Positions 1 to 10,829 of a stretch of DNA of 64,000 nucleotides are shown here, in pieces (the first letter of the stretch is position 1; the number at the start of each line of letters is the position of its first letter). A program made the position numbers and the translations under genes. Below the pieces are notes generated by a model that saw only the letters and a program-made list of their open reading frames with translations, searched no databases and was not told the DNA's origin. Source of the DNA: Coenobita brevimanus (Eukaryota > Arthropoda > Malacostraca > Decapoda > Coenobitidae); assembly GCA_032717465.1 (NCBI GenBank), contig CM064681.1:16276204-16340203 (forward strand). The letters run 5' to 3'.

Positions 1-394
1 GTACAGCACAGTGACTATGGAAAATAAATTCTTGGTGTTTGAAAATAAAGCACTTAGAAGAATATTAGGAGTTACGTGGTGGGAAAGGATACCAAATAGT
101 AGAATTAGAGAAATAACGGGAGTGCAGCCGATCGATGAATATGTTAGATTCTCACGATGGAAGTGGCTAGGACATGTGTATAGGAGACAGGGAATAGTAC
201 GAGGTACACCAGGGTGGGTGGCACTTGGTAGGAGAGGTAGAGGAAGGCCAAAAGAGACGTGGGTGAGGACAATGAGACGGGAAGCTGGAGATGAGTGTTG
301 GGGAGATCTTGAGGAGTTAGCACAAGATAGGATGTGGTGGTGTGAGTTCATCGAGGCCCTATGCATCCCCGAGGGTGCCACAGGAAATGATTGA
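1..394 (+). pseudogene. LINE ORF2 C-terminus (5' part outside window)
   Basis: The frame is open from near the window edge to a TGA at 392-394. It carries the block that follows reverse transcriptase in many animal non-LTR elements: RRILG near the start, WKWLGHVYRR in the middle, then GRRGRGRPKETW, and a final AQDRMWW. The role of this tail in retrotransposition is not established here. The stop runs straight into TTGA repeats, which fits a LINE 3' end ending in a microsatellite tail. The endonuclease and reverse-transcriptase domains would lie upstream of base 1. I cannot tell whether that copy is full length, and the clade is not resolved. Confidence 0.8.
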
Positions 395-399
395 TTGAT

Positions 400-437
<38 letters not shown>
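388..437. repeat. (TTGA)n tail running into (TA)n
   Basis: Four TTGA units follow the LINE stop codon and pass into about 35 bases of alternating TA. This is the 3' microsatellite tail of the LINE above, with a TA tract that either expanded from it or was the insertion site. Confidence 0.8.
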
Positions 438-441
<4 letters not shown>

Positions 442-1284
442 AGAAAAATAAGTGGATACGGATATGCAAACAAACCATAGGGGAGAATTAGGTGTACTGA
501 TAAAGAGGCCGATGTGTACTGTGAAAAAATCATGAAGTAAAGTATGTTAACACCAGAGAGAGAGAGAAAGAGAGAGAGAGAGAACACCGGTGGGAGAGAG
601 GAGAGACAAAGACGGGGCTCGCTCAGGTCGCCACAGGGCAGGTGAGGGTAAAGGATAAATGGACGAAGGCGAGGCTGCCGGAAATCAAGTGTGCAGAGTG
701 AATTGCACCTATTTCCCTTATCTAATAAATCTATTTCCATACTCATGAGATGTGATTATAGATGATGACTAACAATTTGTTGTCGGATGAGGTCGAGGAA
801 GCCTAGTGTTCAAATATTATGGGTGATACATCGGGATTTCCACTTTAGTATGGTTAAGTTTCAGATTTCCTGCATTCCACGCATTCCTTTTACATTGTAC
901 AGTATAGTACAGAAGACATGGATATGGAAGAAAGAGTTATGTTCAAGTCATATAGGCACACATACATATGGATAGGATAACAGCTGGCTAAAGTGCTGTC
1001 ATTATTATATGTGGTGGCTTATATATGGGTGGTTTCAATAGAGCGGGCTCAAGGTTCAGATTTCCTGCCTTCCTCACATTCATTTGAATTTGTACAGTAC
1101 TGAATGTAATAAGCATGGATATGGATTACAGGGTTATGGTCAAGTCATATAGACGCATAAATGTACATGGGATAATAGCTAGCTGTAAATTGCAAAATGG
1201 TTGAAGAGTCTCATTATACTTTTTTTTTTTTCACTGAAAGGCATATGGGAAACTATGGTTTGAATGTCTGACTCTCATTTCCAA
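438..1284. other. No gene recognised; holds a (GA)n tract
   Basis: AT-rich sequence with an interrupted (GA)n run at 555-583 and T-rich tracts. At about 860-960 and 1050-1160 two diverged copies of a similar stretch can be seen (both contain CAGATTTCCTGC, a GTACAGTA-type string and ATGGATATGGA). That suggests an old local duplication of about 200 bases. No coding signal is visible. Confidence 0.5.
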
Positions 1285-1310
1285 GGGCAGTGGTAGCTCA
1301 GTGGTAAGCG
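1285..1310 (+). other. tRNA-like A-box remnant, possible SINE head
   Basis: GGTAGCTCAGTGGTAAGCG resembles the D-arm/A-box region of a tRNA and begins GGGCAGTGG like a tRNA-derived SINE head. No matching B box follows within 80 bases, so it is not a tRNA gene and at best a decayed SINE. Confidence 0.3.
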
Positions 1311-2180
1311 ATTGAATGGTGACAGAGGAGGTTGGCTATGGAAGTGCATCGAGGGTTTTTTATCATTTTCTTTTATGATTATTTTTTTTTTTACAAACTC
1401 AGGTCATTACCTCAGGTAAATGACGCGAGTTCATTTTCCTCAGGAAAATTACACAAATTTGAAGAACCTGAAATGATTTTTTTATTATAATTTCTTAGTT
1501 ATTTTTTATTTATTTTTTATAACTGAGACTCTCCTAGCCATAAAAATATAACATAGAACATAACATGTATTGGGACACTATGCTTGGAGGTAGGATACTC
1601 CTGTGACTGCTCATTACATCCACTCTCCATCGTGACTGGAGGTGACTGACATGGGAGATGGTGAGAAGGGGCTGACAGGTGTCGCTGTGACCTACAATCT
1701 GTCCCACTTTGGGAAGTAGGTCTGGGCGAGATGTGGGTGTATTCCACGCACTCAGGAATGTCCAGATATGGGTGTTTCGAAGCTAACGGGTTAAAGGGAC
1801 AGCATGCATGATGCAGCCTTACAGCCTGACTCCTTCTGAGGTACTGAGGTTTCTCGCTACAGGCAGGCTCCTAGGAGGCTCTACAGTGTTGCCAAGTGTT
1901 TGCCTTGGAAGAGGGATGTGCCAGCTAGAACGAGTCCAAATTTGACACAAATCGGCCTAAAACTTTTCTTTTGACGGTGCTTTTTCTGCTTTTTCACACG
2001 ATTTGCGTCAGTGTGTAATTGTGTACCAAACCACAAAGAATGCGATTTGCATAAATGTGCGTGGGAGGGTTTTTAATAGTAATAATAGTAGGAGTAGGAG
2101 TAGAAGTAGTAGTAGACCTATTGGAAGGATGATCATTATTATCACATTATATTTTTAATAAAGGTCTGAACATGCTTGCA
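1311..2180. other. No gene recognised
   Basis: T-rich tracts at 1380-1395 and 1470-1520, then mixed sequence without coding signal, then a short degenerate (AGT)n region near 2085-2115. Confidence 0.5.
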
Positions 2181-2809
2181 TTCATTGGCTTTGGTCACCT
2201 AATGGTGGCTCTCTGTGCTCTTCCATCTCTAGGAGCGTCCCTATTCAGTCCTTTATCACTGAGGTCACACCCTATATCCTTGTCCCAGGTGACTCGCAGC
2301 CCAGCTCCCGTCCCGTTGACACCTCCACTCCAGTCCGTGGCAGGACCAGCCCTCCTAGCATCACCGAGGAGAGTTGGCCTGTCCCTTCCACCCAGAAGGC
2401 GATGGCCTAGGACCTGCCCACCAGGAGGTCGAGAGCAGTTTTCTCCCTCCGCCCACCTGGACCAGGGCCTGCCCTCCCTGCGACCGTTTCCAGGCCTCCC
2501 TGCTTGGTCTCCATTTGCTGTGGGGCTGGGCAAGTGCTTCTGGCCCTTTTCCACCAAGGGCAAGGGGGTTGAGGGCAGTGGCGGGCCGTTTTTTCACCTG
2601 CAGTTCTTCATTGGCGCCTTCCACTCGGCGCCGCGCCTCTGCCCACCTCAGCACGTCCCGCCCTGCCCTCCACGACCATCAGCTGTGCTTGCCTGCCATC
2701 GTCGGCCCAGCTATGCTCTGTTTTGGAGGGCTTTTCCTGCCATTTTCCCTGACGGGCTCTCTTGTTTGCCCGTTCCCCACCAGAGCTGTGGGGAAAATAT
2801 TTCAACAAC
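2181..2809. repeat. GC-rich block of unknown origin
   Basis: About 630 bases are clearly richer in G and C than the surroundings. Overlapping open frames occur on both strands, but they are low complexity (Pro, Arg, Gly, Ser) and match no family I know. The block ends at a (CAA)n run (2803-2817) that looks like the tail of the LINE scrap next to it on the minus strand. It could be a LINE 3' untranslated region or an unrelated repeat. I do not read it as a gene. Confidence 0.4.
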
Positions 2810-2962
2810 AACAACAACTCGTCCCAGGTCTTTTTAGGTCTGCTTCTTGCAATCGTACCCCTGACGGTCACACTTCTCTCCTTCCACACCCATTTATCAT
2901 CTTTGATCATCTCAACATGCACAAACCATCTCAATCTACCCCTCCTCATTACAACACTAATA
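2810..2962 (-). pseudogene. LINE C-terminal scrap
   Basis: Read on the minus strand, this short piece carries RLRWFVHVEM, then a spacer, then RSRPKKTWDE. That is the RLRWFGHVxRM...GRPRKTW signature found after the reverse transcriptase in many arthropod LINEs. Everything upstream is missing. On its 3' side it runs into (TTG)n, which fits a LINE tail. Confidence 0.6.
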
Positions 2963-2984
2963 CATTACAGTTCTTTATTTACCA

Positions 2985-3150
2985 ACTTATGATGATGATG
3001 ATGATGATGATGTTGATTAGTAGTAGTATTAGTAGCTGTAGTAGTGCGAGTAGTAGTACTAGTATTAGTTGTAATTGTTGCAGTATTAATTGTAACAGCA
3101 CGAGTAGAAACAGTAGTAGCTATAGTAGTTGTATTAGTAGTAGCAGAGCT
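2985..3150. repeat. (ATG)n followed by degenerate (AGT)n
   Basis: Eight ATG units near 2990-3014 pass into 130 bases dominated by AGT/TAG/ATT triplets with interruptions. An open frame across it is a by-product of the triplet period. Confidence 0.9.
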
Positions 3151-3809
3151 TTATTTTGCTTTGGTTCCAGCCAGATTTGTTCGTGAACCCAGTGGACTGC
3201 AGTCTGAAGTTGCCCATCTCATAAAGTTCATCCCATCCTTTCTTCACTGGATGGGATGGGAGTTAAAAATCACTTCATAGACGGACATATCAGTGCCAGC
3301 ACTGACGGGCGTCTTTTTCCAGCACCTGTTGGAAATGAATGGGTTAAAAAAATGGATGTCTTTCATTTCGGAAAGTTTCCATTGAGCTGATTAAATGCAT
3401 CCAGATGTAATAAGACTTAACTGTATGACACATTTTCTTAGTAAAGTCATCAACATTATGATCACATAAAATTAATGCAGATCAGTGGTGGAGACAACAC
3501 TTATGATTAAAAACCACCAGTGTCAAACCACCTTTGAGGGGGAAACCAGAGCTCCAGAAACAAAAGTTCTACCTTTTCATCAACGATCCTCGATCATCCC
3601 TGCTTTTTATTAGTCTCGGTATTTTGTTATGACCCTCAATACCCACCCTGTCATTAATGTCTCCGAAACATTTGCCCAGAAAATTACCAGATATAAAATA
3701 TAGGCAATGATTATGAAGTAACTGTTAAACTAACATCTGCAGTTCGGACACGCACTTACCTGCCGCATTAGGGAAGCTGGTATTGCTTACAATTTGTCTT
3801 TTTGTGTGT
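3151..3809. other. No gene recognised
   Basis: Mixed AT-rich sequence. I see no motif, repeat or coding signal that I can defend. Confidence 0.4.
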
Positions 3810-4610
3810 CTGTCTGTGTATCTGTTAGCATGATAACTTCATAACCGCTCAAAATATCACCACAAGATTTTACAGGTGTGTAGCAGGCAAAAAGTCAATA
3901 CCAAGCTCGAAAGTGGTGAAAGTCGGTCAAGGTCTGTGTGTCTGTTACCACGATAACTTTGCAATCAATGAAAATATCACCACAAAATTTTACAGGTGTG
4001 TAGCATGGAAAAATTCGATGCCAAGCTCGAAACTGGTGAAAGTAGGTCAAGGTTTGTGTGTCTATTTCCACGATAACTTTGCAACCGCTCAAAATATCAT
4101 CACAAATGTTTACAGGAGTGTAGTAGGCATAAAAATCTCCTATGAGTTCGAAATTGGTGAAAGTAGGTCATGGTCAAAGTCATATTCCCAGCTGCGCTAC
4201 ATATGTAATGGCTCTTGGCTGGTGTGATTCCTGCCTATGGGTTGCCTCTAGTTATAACTTATTTTTGTTACCTCTTACCAACTTAACTGAGGTTAGGTGA
4301 GATTTCCGTACCTGGTAGTAGGGAAGAAATCGATCACGAGTTCGAAATTGGTGTAAGTAGGTCAGAGTCTGTGTGTCTGATACCACGATAACTTTGCAAC
4401 CGCTCAAGATATCATCACAAATGTTTTCAGGTGTGTAGTAGGGATGAAAATCTCCTACGAGTTCGAAATTGGTGAAAGTAGCTCAAGGTCAAGGTCATAT
4501 TCCTAGCCACACTATTACATCTATCGGCTCACGGCTGGTGTGATTCCCGCCTTAGGGAGCCTCTGGTTATAACTTATTTTTGTTACCTCCTGCGGACTAT
4601 TATAAGTTAC
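3810..4610. repeat. Tandem repeat, 120-bp units within a 312-bp higher-order unit
   Basis: The string (A/C)(C/T)GATAACTT recurs at 3831, 3951 and 4071, exactly 120 apart, then at about 4383 (312 later). The stretch from AAAATCTCCTA(T/C)GAGTTCG at about 4130 recurs at about 4447 with its 150 following bases, including TTATAACTTATTTTTGTTACCTC. Units also share CACAAATGTTT and AGTAGGTCAAGGT-like strings. Divergence between units is obvious, so the array is old. Short frames on both strands across it are repeat artefacts. Confidence 0.85.
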
Positions 4611-4731
4611 GCGAGGTTTCCCCATCTGTCAGTGTTACAAACAGCCTCAATAATTCCTAAACTAAAGATGACTCTTGTAACTGTCATGATATACTCTTAT
4701 GGTAGAAATATAAATGGCAGAAAAAGAAAAG

Positions 4732-4732
<1 letters not shown>

Positions 4733-4823
<91 letters not shown>
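4733..4823. repeat. (TA)n microsatellite
   Basis: About 90 bases of nearly pure TA. Confidence 0.95.
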
Positions 4824-4826
<3 letters not shown>

Positions 4827-5704
4827 CCATCATGACTTTGTCATATCATGACAGGAATTTCAGAATGAATTTTTCCTCCTATCCATTAACGTTTGTGCAT
4901 TTTTTTATTTCTCCAGGACTTTATGGAGTGAATTTTCAGAGTTTAATGGAACTGCACTGGTAATGTGGCAGTGCATAATGAAAATGTCTGAATTCTGTAC
5001 AGTATAACTCAGACGCTTTTGTCCCCCAGCCCCACGTCCACCCAACTAGCCGTCATTTCCTCTAGGCATAAGTAATATGGTGGTCAAGACCTGTCTCCAG
5101 TTGTTGACACACATGCATAATGTCAACTACCAAGTCAATAGGTGGGGACGAGGGTTGAGGGACGAAACGCCCCCCAAATATGGATTACGGTAGAGCAAAA
5201 ATGAAAAATAAATAGCTGATTATACAAACGTTTCCCTGGCCATACACAAACTTTCAACCCTATGGCAGACTTAGCAGTGGTAAAGAGTCAAACAGAAAAA
5301 ACAGTGTCGTTTTCAGTTCGTTCATTCTGTCAAAACCAGAGTAACTTTTGCCTGAGGGACCATATCTGCAAGCGGTTCTGTCTATCTGTCTCTTACTAAT
5401 TTAGGGCGTTAGATGTTTTATTTTTGTACCCGACGCTAGCAAAGTCACATCATACCAACCAGCATAATATTGCACCCTCTCACACCTCTCTCCAAGAACG
5501 GCATTAAGCGAAGTGCCCTGGAATTCCTGCATCTGTTACCTTTGCACTTGGTTCAGTATAAGAGAGAATGTATGCAGTGATGACGACAGTGTTCTTAGAA
5601 ATAGGATGCTATTTTTCTTCATCGTCGGTGCCTGCAATGTTCTCTTTTCCTTCGTTTACAAACAGAAGAATTTAACTACTTCTAAGCATTTTTTATTTTG
5701 TCAT

Positions 5705-5765
<61 letters not shown>

Positions 5766-5985
5766 CAACAAACTACAGGGAAAAGTAATCCTCAAAAGGC
5801 CTTACAGTATATCCTGAGGAAGAACAATGAATGTTGTTTCCAAGTACAGGTACATGTTGCTACTCTATTAGCATGAAAAGAATATAGCAATGATGAAGGG
5901 TCTTCCTCCCCCCCCCCCCCACTTTTTCCATTTATACCGCTTGCACAAACCAGTGCTTGCGCCTAGACCAAGGTAAAAAGGCCAA
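4824..5985. other. No gene recognised; holds (GA)n
   Basis: Contains a pure (GA)n run at 5707-5760 and a poly-C tract near 5911-5922. The rest shows no coding or repeat signal I can name. Confidence 0.5.
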
Positions 5986-5989
5986 GACA

Positions 5990-6780
5990 GTAAGCAGTAC
6001 AGGGAAGGAGGAAATATTCAATCAATCACTAAGTTAAGCATACCAATGAACTGTCCAAGCATGCCTTGAAGTGCACCAACAAGGCAGTGTCTAGTACTCT
6101 ACTAGTGCCAGATTCAAGGTTATTATTAATCATGTACGTGAAAAAAAAAAATAAACTGATGTTTCATGGTGGATACACTGCAACTTAAAGTTCCATTTGT
6201 GATCCCTTGTCAGTCTGGTAAATGAAGTAAGTATGTGTTGGTAGTCAATGGTTTTTGGTTCATGAAGGATTTTTTAAAAAAGCTTCGTAATTTCATAACA
6301 CAAACAACTAGTCTCTGGCAATACGGGTCTCTGTGCAATCTTCTCTGATGTCTTATGCCTGGCGGATGGGATCAGTTTAGTATTCTGCACCTGAACTGTG
6401 TTATGAATCATGAGTTCTTTCTTCAGGCTCAGCGACAAAATTGCCCTGCATTTCTAGATGGCGTCTTGCCGACACACACGACAGTTGTACAAAGAGAGGA
6501 CTATCTCGATGTTATTGCATCTTTCTATTAATGAAGACTCTGCTTTTTTCTCTCTCTCTAATTGAAGGCACTGGTTGGAGAACCTGAGGTTATTAGCGAT
6601 AATTTCACTTTGGTCTTTTCCCGTTCAGTACTATCAACTGCACCAGCTAACAAAGACCATTTGGCTCATGGATTTTCAAGACCAATGTGCAGTACCTTGC
6701 ATTTGTCTAAGATGAACAGTATTTGTCTCCATTCAGACCACTTATATTTTTATTAAGTCTCTGTGTAGTTATTCTGTCTT
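5990..6780 (-). pseudogene. Degraded CR1-like LINE, C-terminal third
   Basis: Translating the minus strand with frame changes gives a string of landmarks in the right order. First comes KCKVLHIG (about 6681-6711), the post-catalytic motif of CR1-like reverse transcriptases. Then LSLYNC near 6500 and a TKLIPSARHKT block near 6360. Last comes a C-terminal stretch with THAFKACLD-like and SVYFFFTYM-like pieces between 6300 and 6050. Stops and frameshifts are frequent, so this is an old dead copy. It abuts the 3' end of the Jockey-like LINE at about 6780. Family assignment rests on motif order only. Confidence 0.55.
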
Positions 6781-7987
6781 CTCAAGAAGTTGCTGTTGTT
6801 GACGTTGTTGCAACCACAGGTCCATCACACTGCGAAATCACTAAACCGGAGGAAACTTACGATTTCGACCAATAGCATTAGGAGGACTCTTCATGACGTT
6901 ATGTTGAAGGACTCCCTTTGTTGTAGTAGTGTGGTGCATGTGGTGCGTAAGTGTGATTTGTTGCAAGAGGGAGCATTACGGGGTGGGCAAATGGTATTGT
7001 TCCTGAGTTGTATTTTGTGCTGGTTGTTGCAGGGAAGCGTGTTTTCCACATCGCAGTCTAGCTACGTTTGCTGGTGTTTCTCTGGAATGTGCAATTTCTG
7101 AGGGGTGTATGTCTGGTGGTGGTTCTTCGAGGATGCTATTTGGCAGAAGGTTTGAAATGCCTATGGTGGCTGTGTTTATATATGTGGTCGTGAACTGAAG
7201 TGGTGGGTGCAGGGAGGATTTTGATGATGAAATATTCATTGTAGTGTTGGGCCGTTGTCCGTTTCTTGCATGTTTGTGGACGGGTTTGATGCAAGATGAA
7301 GTTGCAAGAGTGGAATGGGTCTAGAGCCGAATCAATGAACCGTGTGACTCTCAAAGTCATACGATTCCATATTGTAAGTGTTATTGTCCCGTTTGCTGCG
7401 TGCTCTATATATATAGTTTTGGAGCATCTTGTATTTATTCTTAAGGATTTCATTTGAATATTTTAGAGCTTAGCCATGATTTTCATGGTTATGGTTGGGG
7501 CCCAGCTTGGCAAGAATTCATATAGTTTAAGGTTCAGGGAATCTCTTCGTCGTCCAAAAGAAATGCTCGGGAATGATTCAAGTCATCGAGTTTACAAGAT
7601 GCCTTGGCTCTCACGTTATTCTGTGTGCTGAGAAGTGGTCATAAGTGCGTCATAAACATCTAATGCAATTCTGAGGTGTCTTTTGAGTTGGATTGGTTGG
7701 TTAAACAGGGAAGCATGAACATGAGATTCGTGCTTCTCTGTAATAAGGAGGGAAATGGTTGATTTAGTTGATGAGGCATTTGTTCTACTTCGCCTTATCC
7801 CTATTTTTTTGGGTTCAGTTACAGTTCTAGTTGATCTGCTGCTTGTTAAGGTTTGGAGTGCTGTGAAACTATTGTCAGTTTGTTGGTACACGACATACTG
7901 TTACTGAATGAGAAGAGGCTGGCTGGTCGTAGAGGAAGTGGTTGAAAAGTGAGGGAGAAAGGATTGAACCTTGTGAGACTCCATTAG
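6781..7987 (-). pseudogene. Jockey-like LINE: catalytic-region start to C-terminus
   Basis: Minus-strand frames give, in order, SNGVSQGSILSPSLF (about 7985-7940), the reverse-transcriptase box before the active site. Then STKSTISLL and an IPLK-like block (about 7760-7660), then the C-terminal region rich in His, Thr and Pro that ends Jockey-type ORF2 (7453-7136 and on to about 6800). Several frameshifts and stops break it. The upstream halves of the same element appear at 10385-10640 and 10830-12371, so this is the 3' part of one LINE interrupted by the LINE at about 7988-10260. Confidence 0.6.
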
Positions 7988-10260
7988 ATCTTATCTGTCT
8001 ATAAAACTAGGCAGCTTCTCCCCCCAAAAAAGGGGATCGCCGCAACAGGATGACACACTCCCAATTTACTCATCCACATTCACGCAATTGCTGGTATCTT
8101 AGCGTCAGGTGGAGAAGGAACAGATCCTCACCACACCACACCGCACGAGGGTCAATTGAACAATGCAATCAGGGACATCCACAGACGGGCCTGACAGCAT
8201 AGATGGTTTACCCAAGTCACATCATAATGGACCCATCCCCTTACCCGTACCTGCCCTGAGCAGTCATTCAGACCAAATGTGGGAGAATATCCCCTCGGTG
8301 CCGCGTCACCACTTATTTGTTAACAGTTCCTCTCCAGCCATCTCTGTTACGCTCAGTCTCTCTTCCATGCTCTACAGACATCCCTCTCTCATCTAACGCT
8401 CTCTTCATAATGACCATCCATCCTATTCGTAGTCTTCCTCTCAGCCTTACTCCTCTCAAATCCGATCCAGTTGTATTTTTCACCAAATGCTCTTTATCCA
8501 TTCTCTTCATGTACCCAAAGCACCGCAACACTCTCTGCTAAACTCGATCAGCCATCTACCACATAACTCCAGTTCTCCTGTGCACTTTATCATTTCTCAT
8601 TTGATCCATACGAAACACTCCACACATGAATTCAGACACCTCATCTCCATTGCTTTCAACTTCTCCTCTCTGCTACACCCATATTCTATGTTTCAGCCCT
8701 TTATAATGCAGATGGTACTACCTCACCCTCATACAGCCTTCACTTTACATCCATTCTAAGCGAACGATATCTAAACTCTTTATTCATTTTTCCCAGCACC
8801 TCTCCTACCTCATTCTATCTAAACTTCATTCCTACATCTATTCTTCCATCCACAGCAACATGTGACCATAAATACTTTAAATACTACCTCCTCAAGCAAC
8901 TCTCCATTCATCCTCCTACCACATTCCAACTTCGTACATCACTTTACTCTTACTCTAACTCTCAAATTCCTCCTTTCACACACCATTTCAAACTCCTCTA
9001 CCAACTGTCTCAACCTCTTCTCAGAATCAGTCACCAGTGCAGTATCATCTGCAAACAGCGTTTGATTCAGATTCCACTCTCTAACATTAGCATTCACCAG
9101 ACTCAAACCTCCACCTAATACTCTCCCATTCACTTCCCTTACAATACCATCTATATAAATATTAAATATTCAAGGCGACATCACACATCCCTGCTGCTGC
9201 CCCGTTCTCACGGGAAGCCAATCATTCACAGTCTTTCCCACTCTTACACGCGCTGTACTGTTTACATAAAAAACATTTCACTCTTTTTAACCTAGTCCAT
9301 ATAATCTCAAAACAGTCCACAAAGCCTCCCCTTCAATTATATCATACACTTTCTCTAAATCCATGAACGTCCAAAACACATCCTTACCGTTCACTCACCT
9401 GTCTCACAACAAACATCTGATCCACGCATATCCTCCCTCTCCTAAAACCACGCTGCTCATCACCTGTCACTCCTTCTGTACCCTCCCAAACTCTCTTAAT
9501 CAACGCTTTACCATGCACCTTACCTACGACACTCAATAGAATTATACCCCTTAAACTAGTACATTCATATTCATCACCCTTGCAATTATATAGTGGAACC
9601 ACACACGCACTTACCCAGTTAATCGGAACCATACTAACAAAAAAAAAAAAAATCAGTAATCTTACAAACAACTCAACAATAGTCGCTCCACCATCTTTCA
9701 AACATTCCACAGCACTCCCATCCATACCTTCAGCTTTCCCTGCTTTCATCTCCTTTACTGCCTCCTGCACTTCCTCCATTGTGATTAAAAAATCATTCGC
9801 TTGCACTCTTCCACCTTCCACCATCTCAGCTTCCTTTTCCTCCTCATCATTTAACAATATTTCAAAATACTCCGTCCATCTCTTTCCTACTGCATCCAAC
9901 TCAGTTAACATCCTTCCATTCTCTGATTTTACTCTCTCTTCCTACCTAAACTTTCCCTTTCGCACCCTCTTCACCTCCTTTCAACCCATTTTCTTATTCT
10001 GCTGAAAATTCTCAGTCAACCACCTACCACACCTCTCATCTGCTGCCACTTTAGCATCATGAACAGCCCTTCTCGCCCTATTCTTCTTTTCCTTATACCT
10101 CTTATATGACGCCTCATCCATCCTCTGCGGCCACACTTCATATGCACATCTCTTCTCAGCCATAGCCATACTTACTTCCTCGCAACGCCATTCACTTCCC
10201 TTTCTTACATCACCACCTACTCGTCTCACACCACACACCTCTTCCGGTAGAGTACCTGGG
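7988..10260 (-). pseudogene. LINE with (GATA)n tail, linker, RT and C-terminal domain, broken
   Basis: Minus-strand order: a basic linker with YKRYKEKKNRARRAV (10238-9981); the reverse-transcriptase fingers and palm from 9911 with GKAEGMDGSAVE, PLYNCKGDEYE, DEQRGFRRGR and DQMFVVRQ; a degraded stretch; the catalytic FADDTALVTDSE (9133-8939); and the C-terminal block with RCFGYMKRMD and RALDERGMSVE (8531-8313). The 3' untranslated region (about 8320-8000) matches that of the LINE at 44917-45973, and the tail is a decayed GATA run near 7988-8000. The FADD motif itself is intact, but stops and a poly-T expansion (9640-9652 region) kill the frame. No endonuclease domain is present, so the copy is 5'-truncated. 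Confidence 0.8.
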
Positions 10261-10308
10261 CTAGACTACCTGGAAGGAAGTAGTTCATCCATTATACATA
10301 CATGCATA

Positions 10309-10342
10309 CACACACACATCTATCTATCTATCTATCTATCTA
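10309..10342. repeat. (CA)n then (TCTA)n
   Basis: A short CA run followed by six or so TCTA units. It sits at the upstream edge of the inserted LINE, between it and the Jockey-like remnant. Confidence 0.9.
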
Positions 10343-10384
10343 CTGTATATATGTGGCGATACTTGAAGGTGACTGTTTCAGGAT

Positions 10385-10645
10385 GAAGCCATCAAGGATG
10401 GGTTTAGTTAATTTGAAGAGGTAGGTGGTGGTTGATGTTTAGGTCCATAACCATGCTGGGATCGGAGGGAGAGATGTGGGGTGACATTCTGTAAAACTAA
10501 CCTTTCAATGGTTTTGGGTGATGTACAAAACAATCCTACTGGCCTGTATTTTGCGGAATTCTTGGATGATTTGAGTATAGAGATCATGGTTGTTTTCAAG
10601 ATTGGAGGGATATATCGTTGTGAGTGTAGGCGAAGTTGAAAACTG
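10385..10645 (-). pseudogene. Jockey-like LINE: RT finger region
   Basis: The minus strand encodes MISILKSSKNSAKYRPVG, LFCTSPKTIERL and QHGYGPKHQ. These are the N-terminal reverse-transcriptase motifs (K...YRPISLL..., ...HGF...) of Jockey-type elements. The frame then continues to LDGF and breaks off at about 10345. It belongs with the 6781-7987 piece. About 80-100 residues between the two, including the first catalytic Asp region, are not visible, so a deletion accompanied the interruption. Confidence 0.6.
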
Positions 10646-10784
10646 CACTGAAGGCAATAATAATATGGGCAAAAAAATTCAAGTGGATGTATGAAGTCTA
10701 TTCAGGACGTACTGCTCTTTTTTCATTTTTCTTTTTTTTTATCAGTTGCTGACTTTGAGAGAAACATAGCTAAAGTATTGAGTG

Positions 10785-10812
10785 TTTTTTTTTTTTTTTT
10801 TTTTTTTTTTTT
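10785..10812. repeat. Poly-T tract
   Basis: 28 consecutive T within the degraded Jockey-like LINE. Confidence 0.95.
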
Positions 10813-10829
10813 GCAGGATCTATTCTTTG

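Noticed and set aside
2374..3186. A 270-residue protein-coding gene
   Set aside because: The frame runs through a GC-rich block, (CAA)n and triplet repeats. Its C-terminus is poly-Met/Ser from microsatellites and no domain is visible.
4632..4835. A 67-residue peptide with Ile-Tyr repeats
   Set aside because: It is a translation of (TA)n.
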